64,000 nucleotides of DNA, taken from Acarospora socialis (lineage: Eukaryota > Ascomycota > Lecanoromycetes > Acarosporales > Acarosporaceae). Under the pieces are notes generated by a model. That model was not told the DNA's origin and did not search any database. It worked only from the letters and a program-made list of their open reading frames with translations. Of the stretch, positions 22,199 through 33,401 are shown in pieces; the first letter of the stretch is position 1; the number at the start of each line of letters is the position of its first letter. The stretch covers positions 1,612,001 to 1,676,000 of the forward strand of contig JAMYGW020000001.1 in assembly GCA_025617375.2 (NCBI GenBank), read 5' to 3'. A program made the translations under genes and the position numbers.

Positions 22199-25123
22199 AT
22201 GGAGAATCATTTTTTGCCAGCTACTACCTACCAACCTCCACCGCGGCAGGTCCGACGAAGGGTTCTTAATACTATAATCGAAGATGAGCAGCAGAGCGAG
22301 ATCGATGGACGGGACTTAACCGACGACGAGGGGAACAGAACTCAGACTTTGAAAACGACGAGTTTGTCACCTCAGTATCAACATAGCCAATCGTTGATCC
22401 CGCCCACTTCCGCTTGGAACGAGTCCACATCCCCGGTATCGATGTCATCATCCTCATCCCCATGCTTGAGCTATCGTCCAGACTTTGACGATCTATACGA
22501 CGTGACAGACGAGGAGGGTGAGGAAGCCACTGGTGTGAACCCAGCTGTGTTCGTGCGCCCAGCGAGCACTTGTTCGGACTCGACGAAACGGGACTCAATC
22601 AGCTCGACTGGAAGTCGGAAACGCTTTCCATCCCTCGTGATCCCCTCACCAAGCCTTTGGCCGACTGTTCAGACTATCCACAGTGCAAAGAAGCATTCCC
22701 CCATCCCACCAACTCCACCACCAAAGATACCAATGTCCCCGGCTGTGCTCTCCTTTTTGACGCGGGATATCCCCTCATCAACGGCCCCTCCATCACTGGA
22801 CGGAAGTCTGTCATCAGAACAGCTGGCTTGCTCGAGCGCCCCGGCGACGCCTATCATGCAGATCAACGCTGGTGAAGTGGCACAGTGGGGCCAAGACGTT
22901 CGCCTGCGTCCGGACTCGCTAGCTTCCGAACGGACTGCGATCGACAGTGAGCCTGTCACGCCAGACATCGAATTTCGCATTGAGGACCCGGGCCAGTGGG
23001 ACCTAGGAGTACAACGTCATATTGTCATTAGTGCGGATGAGCCAGTGCCTGCCTCTGCCAGCGCTCGGTTGGCACCCGATAGTCCCATCCTTGGTCATGA
23101 GCAAGAGGCTGCAGGGGGAGGCATTGAACTTCACCCCAACGCTATGGCCACACTGCGGCATCTCTCCTTGAGCGAAGCTTCCGGCTCTCCAACAACTGAC
23201 AAAGACCTCGGTAGCTCGCACGAGATGCAGGAGGTCATGACTCCCCCGGCCCGTCCCAGGAGCGCTGAACTCGTCACACCGGCGTCTATGCAGTCACCGT
23301 ACAGCATGACAGCACTCAGCATCCCATCGCCCGGCGGCTTTTTCTCGTCCTTGGCTCCGGGAGCTAGGCGGACTTGGTGTGTGAATGCATCTGGTCCCCC
23401 CTCCGCAGCACCTCCATCGTCAACGACTGCGGAGCAGTTCTACAACTGCCCATGGAATACCGTATCCAGTGACCCAGTGGAGCGCGTAATCGAGATGTAC
23501 GACACCGACACGGATGGACCTCCAACGGCTCGACAGATGCCATTGGCCACGCCAAATACGATCATACTTGCAGCTCCAGAAGCTGAAGCAGAGGTTGAGG
23601 AGATCAAGACTACTGACCTAGTATATGAGTACGACGAAAAGTACGAGCAAGAACTCCAGCAGCTTGCCTCAGCAAATCTTGACCGGACAACAGTGTGGCT
23701 TGCGGCACAGAGCTCATATCTGGCAGCTCTCCGAGAAACCAATCCAGTGAACGAAGTTGGGGTGAGCCAGGCGAGTACTCTTGAAAATGGAATAAAGCAT
23801 GCGAGGGAACAATCCTTGGACTCGCCGATGAAGAAGGCTGTCAGGTTTCTCGAGACAAACGTTCAACTACCCGATGACACACCATCCACCGAAGCACGAA
23901 AAGAGTCCGTCTACTATCGTGCGTTTCAGCATGTGTCAAACAAAACGCATCGGGAAGATGCCTTCATCCACAGTCAGTCCAGATACGATGCGGTGCAAGC
24001 GAGCCGAGTGTGCTTGCGCGAAACTCACGTGGACCAACTGATGGGCAGTTTTGGTTTGACCTGTGCAGAACGAATTTCGCCGCCTCGGCCTATATCCCTT
24101 ATGCCCGGGACCAGCGACGAAGCTGACACTACATCGGAACAAAAGGTGATCGCCCGTGTGGAGCGAGAAAGACAGGCGCTCGAACAAGTCAAGACCCCAA
24201 TGTGGATCATCGAAGCTTTGAAGTTTTTGAATGGAGGAGAGCTTCTGAACAGTCCTGCATCGAAGATCCTTTCTGGTTCGCTACCGCCTCTGCCTGGTAC
24301 CGATGGGACCAGCTCGAGGAGAGCTAGAATCCTCGATCTCGGTGGTCAGGCGAGCTGCGACTGGGCTTGGCATTGTGCTAAGAAGTACAGAAACGTCAAA
24401 ACCTACACAGTGGTTACGAAACAGCAGGTCATCAATACTTCGATCCGAGGTCCCCATAACCATCGTCGAATCTCCGTGCCCCAACTCTGGAAGCTTCCAT
24501 TCCGTGACGCACACTTTGATGTCATCTCCGCTCGTTCCCTGTACACGTTCCTCAAGACGGACAAGCACGGAGAAGCCACTTACGATGAGTACGATCTGTG
24601 CTTGAATGAGTGCCTCCGATGTCTCAAACCCGGTGGCTACCTCGAGTTCTCCGTTCTTGATTCCGAGATCGTCAACTCGGGTCCTTTGGGCTCGGCCATG
24701 TCGGTCGAGTTTGGCTTCAACCTGAAGACAAGAGGCTACGACGCGGCACCAACAAAGTCATGGCTAAGCCGACTCCGACGAGCAGGCTTCGAGGACATCA
24801 AAAGAGCCTGGCTCTATCTACCCATGGGCGCACCCTCAGCGAAGACGGAACCTCTACGCGAGACACCAAGCCCGGTGTTGGCCGATCAATCATCCACGCC
24901 CGTAGAAGCCGTCCGTGGCCCGCTGGGATCGACGGCAAATGCTGCCAACATCAGTGGCATGGTTAGCAGTTGGGCGTGGGAGCAGTGGATGCTCAAGCTT
25001 CAGATGGAGATGGGCAAGGGCGAAGATTATCTCCTGGAGGGAGTTGGAGCGGTGTTCGAAGAGGGTCGGAACCTGGGCGCGGGGTGGAGATGTTTGAGTG
25101 GCTGGGCCAGGAAGCCCATGTAA
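22199..25123 (+). CDS. Large protein with C-terminal SAM methyltransferase-like domain
   Basis: Single-exon gene of 974 residues. The first two thirds are low-complexity Ser/Pro/Thr/Glu-rich and probably disordered. From about residue 660 an ordered region begins (METs and aromatic-rich, MWIIEALKFLNGGELLNSPA). A Rossmann-like class I methyltransferase core follows: RILDLGGQASCDWAWHCAKK (motif I, with GGQA in place of GxGxG), YTVVTKQQ (motif II region), LPFRDAHFDVISARSLYTFL (motif IV) and CLRCLKPGGYLEFSVLDSEI (the post-motif LKPGGxL). It ends WEQWMLKLQMEMGKGEDYLL. This domain is familiar from conserved but uncharacterised Pezizomycotina proteins; I know no substrate. I take the ATG at 22199 (MENHFLPATTYQPPP) because earlier in-frame residues look untranslated. 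Confidence 0.7.
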   Translation: MENHFLPATTYQPPPRQVRRRVLNTIIEDEQQSEIDGRDLTDDEGNRTQTLKTTSLSPQYQHSQSLIPPTSAWNESTSPVSMSSSSSPCLSYRPDFDDLYDVTDEEGEEATGVNPAVFVRPASTCSDSTKRDSISSTGSRKRFPSLVIPSPSLWPTVQTIHSAKKHSPIPPTPPPKIPMSPAVLSFLTRDIPSSTAPPSLDGSLSSEQLACSSAPATPIMQINAGEVAQWGQDVRLRPDSLASERTAIDSEPVTPDIEFRIEDPGQWDLGVQRHIVISADEPVPASASARLAPDSPILGHEQEAAGGGIELHPNAMATLRHLSLSEASGSPTTDKDLGSSHEMQEVMTPPARPRSAELVTPASMQSPYSMTALSIPSPGGFFSSLAPGARRTWCVNASGPPSAAPPSSTTAEQFYNCPWNTVSSDPVERVIEMYDTDTDGPPTARQMPLATPNTIILAAPEAEAEVEEIKTTDLVYEYDEKYEQELQQLASANLDRTTVWLAAQSSYLAALRETNPVNEVGVSQASTLENGIKHAREQSLDSPMKKAVRFLETNVQLPDDTPSTEARKESVYYRAFQHVSNKTHREDAFIHSQSRYDAVQASRVCLRETHVDQLMGSFGLTCAERISPPRPISLMPGTSDEADTTSEQKVIARVERERQALEQVKTPMWIIEALKFLNGGELLNSPASKILSGSLPPLPGTDGTSSRRARILDLGGQASCDWAWHCAKKYRNVKTYTVVTKQQVINTSIRGPHNHRRISVPQLWKLPFRDAHFDVISARSLYTFLKTDKHGEATYDEYDLCLNECLRCLKPGGYLEFSVLDSEIVNSGPLGSAMSVEFGFNLKTRGYDAAPTKSWLSRLRRAGFEDIKRAWLYLPMGAPSAKTEPLRETPSPVLADQSSTPVEAVRGPLGSTANAANISGMVSSWAWEQWMLKLQMEMGKGEDYLLEGVGAVFEEGRNLGAGWRCLSGWARKPM

Positions 25124-25526
25124 AGGATCGAAGAACGTTCTGATAGACTATACCCTCTTTTACAATATACCGATAGAAGGCCACACCGTGCTCCACGCGC
25201 TATTTCTTATGTCTCTTATTTTCAGGCCCACGGTCACGTTAAGCAATCATCTTTTGGCAGTAGTATCATGGCATGACCAAATCACAAACACCTTCAACAC
25301 TCTAGGCTCAAATAATTTCGAGACTCCACAAATGACCGTGGCAGTTCTTCTTTTGACCCTGTGAACTCATATGCAGCCAATCTCCGTCTAGCCGCTTTTA
25401 TCGAAGCTAGCACGACCACCAAACCCTCAAGTCACACCGCCCTAGTACTTCCTACCATCAAAGTCCCTCCATTGCCTACCAACCACCCATGCACGCAAGA
25501 TAACAAGGCCTCCTAGGTTCACGAAG
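25124..25526. other. intergenic region
   Basis: About 0.4 kb between two same-strand genes. Nothing recognisable; it should include the promoter of LSM2. Confidence 0.45.
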
Positions 25527-26292
25527 ATGCTCTTCTTCAGGTCCGTCCGTCCCCTCATAACCTCCAACCTCCTCCCCTCCTCCCCGCGCCCCCAACCGAA
25601 CTCTCGAACTGACCAAAAACCCAAACCGCAAAAAGCTTCTTCAAAACCCTCGTCGACCACCCCGTCACCGTCGAGCTCAAAAACGACATCTCCATCCGCG
25701 GCACCCTCAAGTCCGTCGACCAGTTCCTGAACATCAAACTCGACGACATCAGCGTCGTCGAGGAGGTCCGCTATCCGCATCTGGTACGTACGTGCCTGTT
25801 CGGGCTTCCACCCCGCGCCCGCTGCGGTGCGGTGCGCCGCCGTCGCCTGTGCCCCGTTCCCTCTTCCTCCTCCTCCGCTCCGGCTCCGGCCGTAGCTCCG
25901 GGTTCAGCTCCGTGCAGAGACGGAGGAACCGGAGACGGGGATCTCAGGTCTGGGCGGAACTGCGAGCTGCGAGCCGGGCAAACGGGCGTGGTGCTGATGG
26001 CGACGAGGACGAAGATGAATCTGAGGGCCGCACAAAGGCTGATCTGAGAATGCGCGTACCACTAGTCATCGGTCAAGAACGTGTTTATCCGCGGCAGTGT
26101 GGTGAGATACGTGCATTTGCCGGGGGCGGCGGTCGATACGGCGCTGTTGGAGGACGCGACGAGGAGAGGTATGTTTTGCTCTGGGGGTTTGAGGGTTGAG
26201 CGTTGGGTGGAGGGGGTGAACGGGGACTGAGTGGGCTGATTGTTGGGTGTGTGGGGACAGAGGCGGCGCAGCAGGCGGCGAAGGGAAGGTGA
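25527..26292 (+). CDS. lsm2: U6 snRNA-associated Sm-like protein LSm2
   Basis: Subunit of the LSm2-8 ring that binds the U6 snRNA 3' end in the nucleus and of the LSm1-7 ring in cytoplasmic mRNA decay. Four exons: 25527-25540 (only 14 nt), 25636-25783, 26066-26168 and 26261-26292. Splice joins keep phase throughout and give 98 residues, the normal size. The Sm1 motif is SFFKTLVDHPVTVELKNDIS plus IRGTLKSVDQFLNIKLDDIS. The Sm2 motif is NVFIRGSVVRYVHLP. The end EDATRREAAQQAAKGR is typical of LSm2. Introns are 95, 282 and 92 bp; the first has an unusual donor GTCCGT. GC-rich intron 2 creates misleading open frames on both strands. Confidence 0.93.
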
Positions 26293-27502
26293 TGATGGGG
26301 AATTTTGAAGGGGGTGGAGTGGAAGGGTGGAGGGTGATGGTGTGTATGGGGCTTGGGTGGGAAGGTAGCGCGGTGATGGGGAGCGTGGGGTGAGCTGGGA
26401 TGGTCGGGCTGGGTTTACGATAGGGCACAGTCTATGGATAGGGCACAGTCTATGGGTGGATGGTGGCTTATAGCGCTGTGTTCTCTTACTGGCTGACTAG
26501 AGATGGGAAAGATGACCAGGCTCTTGACGCTGTCGAAAGAGGTTCTACTCATGGAGTGCTGAAGGTTGGGTTCTAGCAACGGCAGCAATGATGTCGTTCT
26601 AACACGATGGACTTTTTTGCTGTTGGCTTGTGTATGGATTCGGAAGGATATACCAACGGTCTCAACATTGCAATCAACACACGCATGAGCTCAGAGTTTG
26701 GTGGCTTTGTCAGTTTTGTGAAGCAGCGTGACTGCACATGAGGACAGTATCGTTTCCCGAACCCGAAGACCGCCTCGGACGACTCTACTTGATGTTATCT
26801 CTGTTCAGTGATTCTGAACTCAATCATCCGTCTTCACGCGTCTAAATAATCTCCAGCCGCATCGTAGTTCCATTTGCTGATGGAACATCTAGTAATGCTG
26901 GCGAGCGTCCGTTGGCTTCGCCTCCTTTCTCCGACTGCATTCTCCCGCTTTACACAGCTCAACAAGCAAACAGTGCTTCCAAACGATTTTACCGTTGTTC
27001 TCCTTTATCCCTACCGGTTCGGCACGATAGCACTTCTGACCTCTGTACTTCCTTACGAGTCTAAGGGCCTGGAGCTTCCTCCGAACTAGAAACGTCGGGC
27101 GTTCTCTTGCTGTATCTTCTCATTCTACTTTGATTTCCATACTCTGTCTCTTGGGGTCGCAGTCGTTGCAGAATGGTTTCTATCATGAGCAATCTTCAGA
27201 TCAATCGTTTTTCTGCATTGTTCCGCGCTTGCGTGCATTCTATGATGAATAGTCAATACTATACCCGTTCGTTTGCTCTCCTTTCGATTTCATATATCTA
27301 TCCTCTTCAGCAGTGTCCGATCGATCGTAGCCGAAGCACATCCCGTTACGGATCAGCAAGCTCCAACATCGCTCTACATCTGATTCTTCCGATCGTTTGT
27401 TGATTGGCTTTCCAGGACTTACCCGAGACGATTGGTTCTACTAAGTCTTTTTGGGCAAGATTGCTGCCTTCGATCTGGGTGTTAAGTGGAATCCGAGCTC
27501 TT
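26293..27502. other. intergenic region
   Basis: 1.2 kb after LSM2. Apart from an 18-bp tandem duplication at 26419-26454, nothing is recognisable. Small frames such as 26874-27089 (+) lack supporting features. Confidence 0.45.
26419..26454. repeat. perfect 18-bp tandem duplication
   Basis: The unit GATAGGGCACAGTCTATG occurs twice back to back without mismatch, downstream of LSM2. Only two copies are present, so it looks like a recent slippage or duplication event. Confidence 0.9.
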
Positions 27503-28243
27503 ATGGCTACTCTCCACAACGGTCGTAGACCGGCTCTCATACCCAGTATCGAGTCCCTGTCACCGGAAGAAGTACAGGACGTTTTCTGCAATCGGATTGG
27601 TAGACCAGTTATCCCCCCACCAAATCCTAATTTGGCCGTTTCAGCTTCGCAAGGCCAGACAGACCGTCAAGGAACGCGGAGGTTGCACAAATTTCCACAG
27701 CCACCGTCCGAGGCAGTCCCGAAGCCTGCCAGTGCACGAAGCATTCCAGAAAGGCCCGATGCTAAGCCAGAGGGGATGGCTCCGTCTTCGATCCTTTCTC
27801 GTGGAAATGCCGACACATCTGTGAGATGGACCCAGGCCGGGGCGGAGAACGCACGAGGTAGACACTGGAAACCGGATACGATCAATCTCGGTAAGGAATC
27901 AAAAAGGAAGCACGCCGTGTTTGCACAAGATGAGCAATGGCGGTACTCGAACGAGATATGGGAGGACATCCCACATATGAGCGAGATTGAATCCGACCAT
28001 GGGTTTCGGACAACTGGCAAGGACGTCTTCGGGCTGAAAGGGCAGAAGAGTCTGTTCGCAGCGGTATGTCGCGACTCATCATCGAAACGGTCCGAGAGCG
28101 GGTGTGTATGCTGACCGACGTAGTCCGGACGGTCATCCGAGACAGGCGTGGCTATTCCAATCTCACACAGCAAGGTGCCCAGCCTTATCGCCATCTCACC
28201 TCGCGATACATCCGCCTCGAGCCCACCTTTCTGGAGCTCTTGA
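27503..28243 (+). CDS. Unrecognised small disordered protein
   Basis: I do not recognise this protein. Proposed exons are 27503-28063 and 28124-28243, joined in phase 0 across a 60-bp intron with donor GTATGT, branch TGCTGACC and acceptor GTAG, giving 226 residues. Without splicing the frame would end at 28114 (203 residues). Visible pieces are MATLHNGRRPALIPSIESLS, PEEVQDVFCNRIGRPVIPPP, a Pro/Arg-rich centre, and QWRYSNEIWEDIPHMSEIES. The spliced end reads SHSKVPSLIAISPRDTSASS then PPFWSS. That Ser/Pro-rich end fits coding sequence better than the unspliced alternative. No signal peptide or membrane helix. The true start could be earlier, since the frame is open from about 27404 after a possible CCAG acceptor. 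Confidence 0.5.
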
Positions 28244-29804
28244 TCCTTTTCGCAGCATGGCTTCAGCTGGGGAAGACATGGCGTTGAAACATCCTGTCTC
28301 TTTACCACTCCTCTCGGCCGGCTGCGGTTCAGGCATCGAACCTTATCTGAGACGAAGGGACTGCTTGCAGCGAGGTCTTTGCTCTACATATGCGTCCAGA
28401 TGTCAAACTATATGCAGCCGGAACGAAGCACAGCCACAGGAGGCCGTGATATGCTAATACTTTGAACGTCTTGTTCTCCACTCTCGCACCGGACAGAGTT
28501 CAACTGGCCATCTATTCGAGCCCGGACATCTAGTGGATGAGTTGAGCACAGTACTCTACTAGTATCGCCATGAGCTTGACCGTCACTTTTGATCATTCTT
28601 TCATCCGTCTGTCAAATCATCTGAGTGCGTTGTGCCGTGCCATGCGACGCAAGTCAATGCAAGACACAATGTAATGCCATGCAACAATAATGTATTCCCC
28701 ACTCCCGAAACATTTTCTAGGCTACTGTACTTGTGTAACTCCTTCTCATTAGCGCTGCGGCAGCCCCAATGCAAGATTGACAACTCCATGGTCCCAGCCT
28801 GTCAGAGCAAAGCAGAGGTCGAGATGAAGCAAGTCGTAGCGGAAGTTTCGCGCAACCTTAAGCTGTTTTGACCTTCAAAGACGCCCACCAAACCCGGGTA
28901 AGCAAGTCATAATAAAAACCTTTGATATTATCACAGACTAAGGAATCCACACCTAAAGCTTATGTGTACACAGTACACTGTCATCTCCGTCTTTTGCATC
29001 TGCTCCCTTCGTCCCTCCCAACTTGATAGACATCACGGACGGATATTGCCATTGGTGACCTCTAGCCTCTGTCTAAGAACAGACAGCTAGCTTAGCACCG
29101 CGGAATGCTTGCCAAGTACAGGATCGAGGTTCCTGCGCCTGTGCGGCATAGATTACCCGTCTGTCCACCGCCACCGAATTGTATAATGTGATTGGTTCAT
29201 TTCTTTTGCATGCAATATATGTGCGACAGGGAGGGCCCAGAACAGCCGAGATGCCCGCGGTCTGAGAGAAATAGTCGTACAACTATGTGTCAAGGTCGAT
29301 GAAATGGAGGACAGTGGTAGGTTACTCCGTAGATGGTTCAAATTATCCATCAACGTCCTCGAATACTGTTGGTAACCTTGGAAATTCTTCTGTTGATCAG
29401 TATATCCCCGTCGAGGCACAGCAACAGCCTATAGGTGGAGAGAGAGTCGCCATGGAATGAACGATTAGGGTAACCGTTTTACCCCGGATCCTCGACGTGT
29501 TGATCTCGACTCCTGGATCTTTTGCATTCCTGCTTGCAGGATTCTATACCTCTCTTTCTTGCAACACAAATATTCGACAGCATATTCACTTGAAGACCTT
29601 TTCGTACCATCACAACTACAGAGTCGGTTACCACTGGTGGTTTCTTCGACTACTTTGACAACGAGATCACACCTTGAAGGGTGCAGGAAGAATCAAGATC
29701 CTCGAGGCCGTCCTGCTACTTGGCAAAGACTCACAGCGCAGGAGTGAGACCAACACCAATTGTTACGCAAACCCAACTTTCGATCAAACACAATAGCAGA
29801 CAGA
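28244..29804. other. intergenic region
   Basis: About 1.56 kb between two same-strand genes. I see no RNA gene, repeat family or convincing coding frame. Short frames near 28632-28871 and 29153-29419 look random. Confidence 0.5.
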
Positions 29805-31646
29805 ATGAAGAGGAAGTTTTCTTTCAAGTTGGCACCGATAGTAAGTCTTGCCATCACAATACTACTCTAGCTAGCTGTTACCCTTTTGAGATTAACTCGC
29901 TTTGCATAATGATTGTTTGAGGAGCGTCGGGTTGTCGTGCTTTGCGCTGACCGCTTCTTGCAGACGGTTGGACAACCTAATCCTGCTGAAGCATTCGAGA
30001 ACACGGACTCCCCGCCGTTCGAACCTCCATCTCCTCTGATCGAGCGCCAGAGTCTCTCACCACACGTCGAGTCGAGTCTCCGACGCTCTTGTGCCGGGAT
30101 ATTGCAGGAGTTCAACGAACCCGCACAGTTCTACGAGGACATATCAGCGTATGGCCAACATAGATCTGACCGAGACAACGAGCGCACAAGAGCCACCCGG
30201 AAAGATGGACGAGACAGTCAAACCCAGAAAGCCTCTTCCAGCCGTCCCAAGCGTAACCAGTCCGATCCAGACTCGGTGCCGACGCCTTACACCCACATCC
30301 CCACCAACGCCGCAGCAAGCTTTGAACAGACTGCTACGGGCAGGACACTAAGCCAGAGACATTACCGAGACCACATCGCGTTCGAACCACTGGAACCGAC
30401 CCACACGACCATCTCACCGGTGGTATCCAATCCTCAAGATCCTCAACAACGCCTTAGAGCAAACCTGGAACGACGACCCAAGACTTTCAATGCTACAGGT
30501 GTGGACCGCTCCGAAGACACCTCATCTTCGACAACTCGAACAAACACCACATACGACCGCGGTCGTTCGACGGGCTTGACCTCGGCTGCTTTGACACCGG
30601 GGGACGGCAGCAACGACAAGCGTTTCTCACAACGGATCAGCGAACAAATCCTCCAGGACAGTACCGCCGCCTCCTTAGCGGACGCCACCGCCAAGTCATG
30701 GATGGCGCAAGAGCTGGCCAAACGTCGCGCCGAGACAACAGTCGCGCCACCGCCAAGCCGGGCCTGGGCCGAGCCCGACCGGCCGCAGAGTCGAACAGGG
30801 AGCATCAAAGAGGGGATCAAACAATACATCAGACCGAGGGCATCACAGGACTCTATGCGTAGCGTTGCCCGGTCCGAAAGCGCGGGTCGCGATGCGAATA
30901 GTGGAAAGAATGGAGGGACCTGGTGGCGCGGTGGAAGCTTGCGTCGACAAGGGAGCAACAAGTCCTTCCGTGATGGCCAGGGCAACGAACAAGGGCGTCC
31001 TCTCTCCTTCGTACCCGGCTCGGATCTCAATCGCGCCCTTCCCGCCCTCCCGGGTCTTGACCAATGGCAGGAGAAGAAGAAACCGCCCATGCACATAGCA
31101 CACCTGATGCGCGGTGGTGGTGCCGCGAAGGACAAATCTACTACACTCAATCCCAGCCTCGGCTCGAAGAGAAGCAAAGAAAAGCCAACGATTGTCGACG
31201 AAAAGGGCATCGAGCGGACCTTGTCCAAAGCCGAAGAGCGGCTGCGACAGAAGGATCTGAGAAAGGCAGTCGAGGAGAAGATGCTCAAAGGAGCGATCGT
31301 GTCCCCATCCATCAGCGCCGACCTCGTAGAGGCTCGACAGAAGAGCCTCGAGCGGGAAGAGAAGAAGGCGTCCTCGAAGGAGAGGAAGGCCAGGAGACAG
31401 ACAATGAGGCAGAGCGTTGCGTTGACGAAGACGGCGGAGGTAGTCACCAAAGACGCGGCATCACGCGCTAAGAATGAAAAGCTCGGCGCAGGTGCGCCAA
31501 CCGTCTCCGAGAAAACAGGTAAAGAGCAAGAAAAGCCGGGCCTGAGGAAGAGGCTTAGCCGGTTCATGTTGGGCGGTGGTGCTCCGAAGACTGGTAAAAG
31601 CGAGCGGAAGGGGTTTGGGAAAATTGTGGAGTACGATGGACCTTAG
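29805..31646 (+). CDS. Basic disordered protein with coiled-coil region
   Basis: Two exons: 29805-29840 (12 codons, MKRKFSFKLAPI) and 29964-31646. The 123-bp intron has donor GTAAGT, branch GCGCTGACC and acceptor CAG, and the join is phase 0. 572 residues, not recognised as a named family. The first half is Ser/Thr/Arg-rich and disordered. Around residues 370-500 there is a highly charged helical stretch (TLSKAEERLRQKDLRKAVEE, SLEREEKKASSKERKARRQT) likely to form a coiled coil. The C-terminus is PGLRKRLSRFMLGGGAPKTG plus KSERKGFGKIVEYDGP, which looks like a conserved tail motif. The splice matters: unspliced, the frame has no ATG start close to the conserved-looking part. Function unknown. 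Confidence 0.6.
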
Positions 31647-33401
31647 GTCTGATTGCCTACGCACAACACTCTCGTTCAGTTCTCTTCTCATTGTACACAC
31701 GCATGGTCGAGCGTTCGAGCAACACTCCAACCTTGCATCTTATCCAGCATCTTGTCTCCTTCCGGCATTTAGCGGTCATTGCAAAGTTGGGCGTCATGGG
31801 AGTCAGGGGCTTCTGCCCGGGCTGGTCTCGGCGTTCGTCTTGCCCTGTTTCCTTACGTTGCACACGGTCACCACGTCCTTTCTATTCTTCGTATCTACTT
31901 TCTTGCATAGCATTTTGTCTCCCTGGAGATCTAACTCAACTCAATAGTGCCTTCTTCCCTTTGTACAGCGAGTGGCATTTGATTCATTCTAGCGATAGCA
32001 TCTTGCTGATCCCTGTCTTTGGCAGATTCAAAGGGACATATTGTCTGGGCTGTGGTCACGACGAGCTGCATCAGCACTTCTGGCGCTTCTTCATTTGCCG
32101 TTTCTTCTCCCAAGATATATTGTCTGCACTGGGGATAAATTTCAAGAGAGTTACAAATAATCCACAATGATCGGTGTACAGCTCGCTTTCGTTCTTGTTC
32201 ACGAACGGTCATCCTCACTTGCCAATTATCGACAGCCTCCGCTCGTTCATCGAACAGCATTTTGTGCTCGCGTCTTGTCACCTCTCAGAGGTGTGTGGCC
32301 ACAGCCTTAGCCTCCCAAATCCTAAACTTTTAGAAGAGTCGCAAGCATGAACTGGACAAACTTGCGCTTCTAGTGGATGTGCCGCTCTCCCGGTTCGCGA
32401 AATCCCGCCCCTCCTGTCATCGCGTTCTCTTCGACCTCTGCCCAATGCTTGTTCCTAGGTCATGGCTGCGTGCTCCCTGGATTAGAAGTGTATTTTTTTA
32501 CATGAGCCCTGATGACACGAACCACATTGTACTTCCCTGCATCTCAGCACATCCGAAGGTGCATCATCCCTCGGACTTCGGGGACAAATGCCATTGTCAT
32601 CTGTCATTTGCTCGTGCGAGGTACATCAGTAAAAATGGTGTCGGCGAAAACATCTCTCGTTGATGCTTTCCGAGCATTCAGGACTAGCAATGAGGATGAG
32701 CGGAGGAAGAATGCCAGCTTTAAAAGGTTCCACTCACCATGGTCTTGTTTCATGGTCATGGTCCTCAATCTGATTCAGAGCTCGCTCCTGTTCTTCTCTT
32801 TCTTCCTGCATCCTCTCTATCATCATCGTCTTTGGAGAAGATGACGGCATTATGGAATAGGACTTGAACTGTGATGGTAGTTTCTCACTGAGTTTGACAA
32901 TAATTTTTTTGAAGAGCAAATCCTAGATGTCGGAAAGCTCTGTTACACTTCAATCATATGAGCACAGCAAAGCAGCTTCTTATACGCATCGAACGCTTGT
33001 TTGTCGCGCTTCCAATGTAAGTAGCATGCAGAGGATCATCGAGCATGTGCTCCAGTGTTACATGCGAATAACAGCTTATTCTCACAGTCCCATTCTCGCT
33101 CAAGAAGTTCCATCAATGCCAACCTTCGGAGGTTGATTATACTTGGCGAACCCCCGCAACCGTCTACCCGTCCAACCCCACATCTTCCAAGCTACCCCAC
33201 ATATTCCGAACAAACCGAACCATAACAGCCTACGCTGCACCAACATGACGACCTCCGGGCCATACATGTTAATTATCGGTCAATTCCCGTCTACTTTCAC
33301 CTTCATCGATCCGCGGTGAATACCTTGACGTCTACTGCACCTTCGTACACGAACAGAGCCAGAACCAGTACCAGATTATCCAGATCAGGAAACCCACCGA
33401 A
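31647..33401. other. intergenic region
   Basis: 1.75 kb, the longest gene-free stretch of the window. Several overlapping short frames occur on both strands, none with recognisable sequence. The last 200 bp must include the promoter of the SDR gene. No tRNA or repeat family seen. Confidence 0.5.

Noticed and set aside
25442-25780. 112-residue minus-strand frame with acidic residues
   Set aside because: Complement of LSM2 exons 1-2, whose Sm motifs are unmistakable.
30443-31567. 374-residue minus-strand frame rich in Leu/Arg/Ser
   Set aside because: Antisense to the basic disordered protein at 29805-31646; that gene has an ATG-containing first exon and a good intron, the antisense frame has neither.
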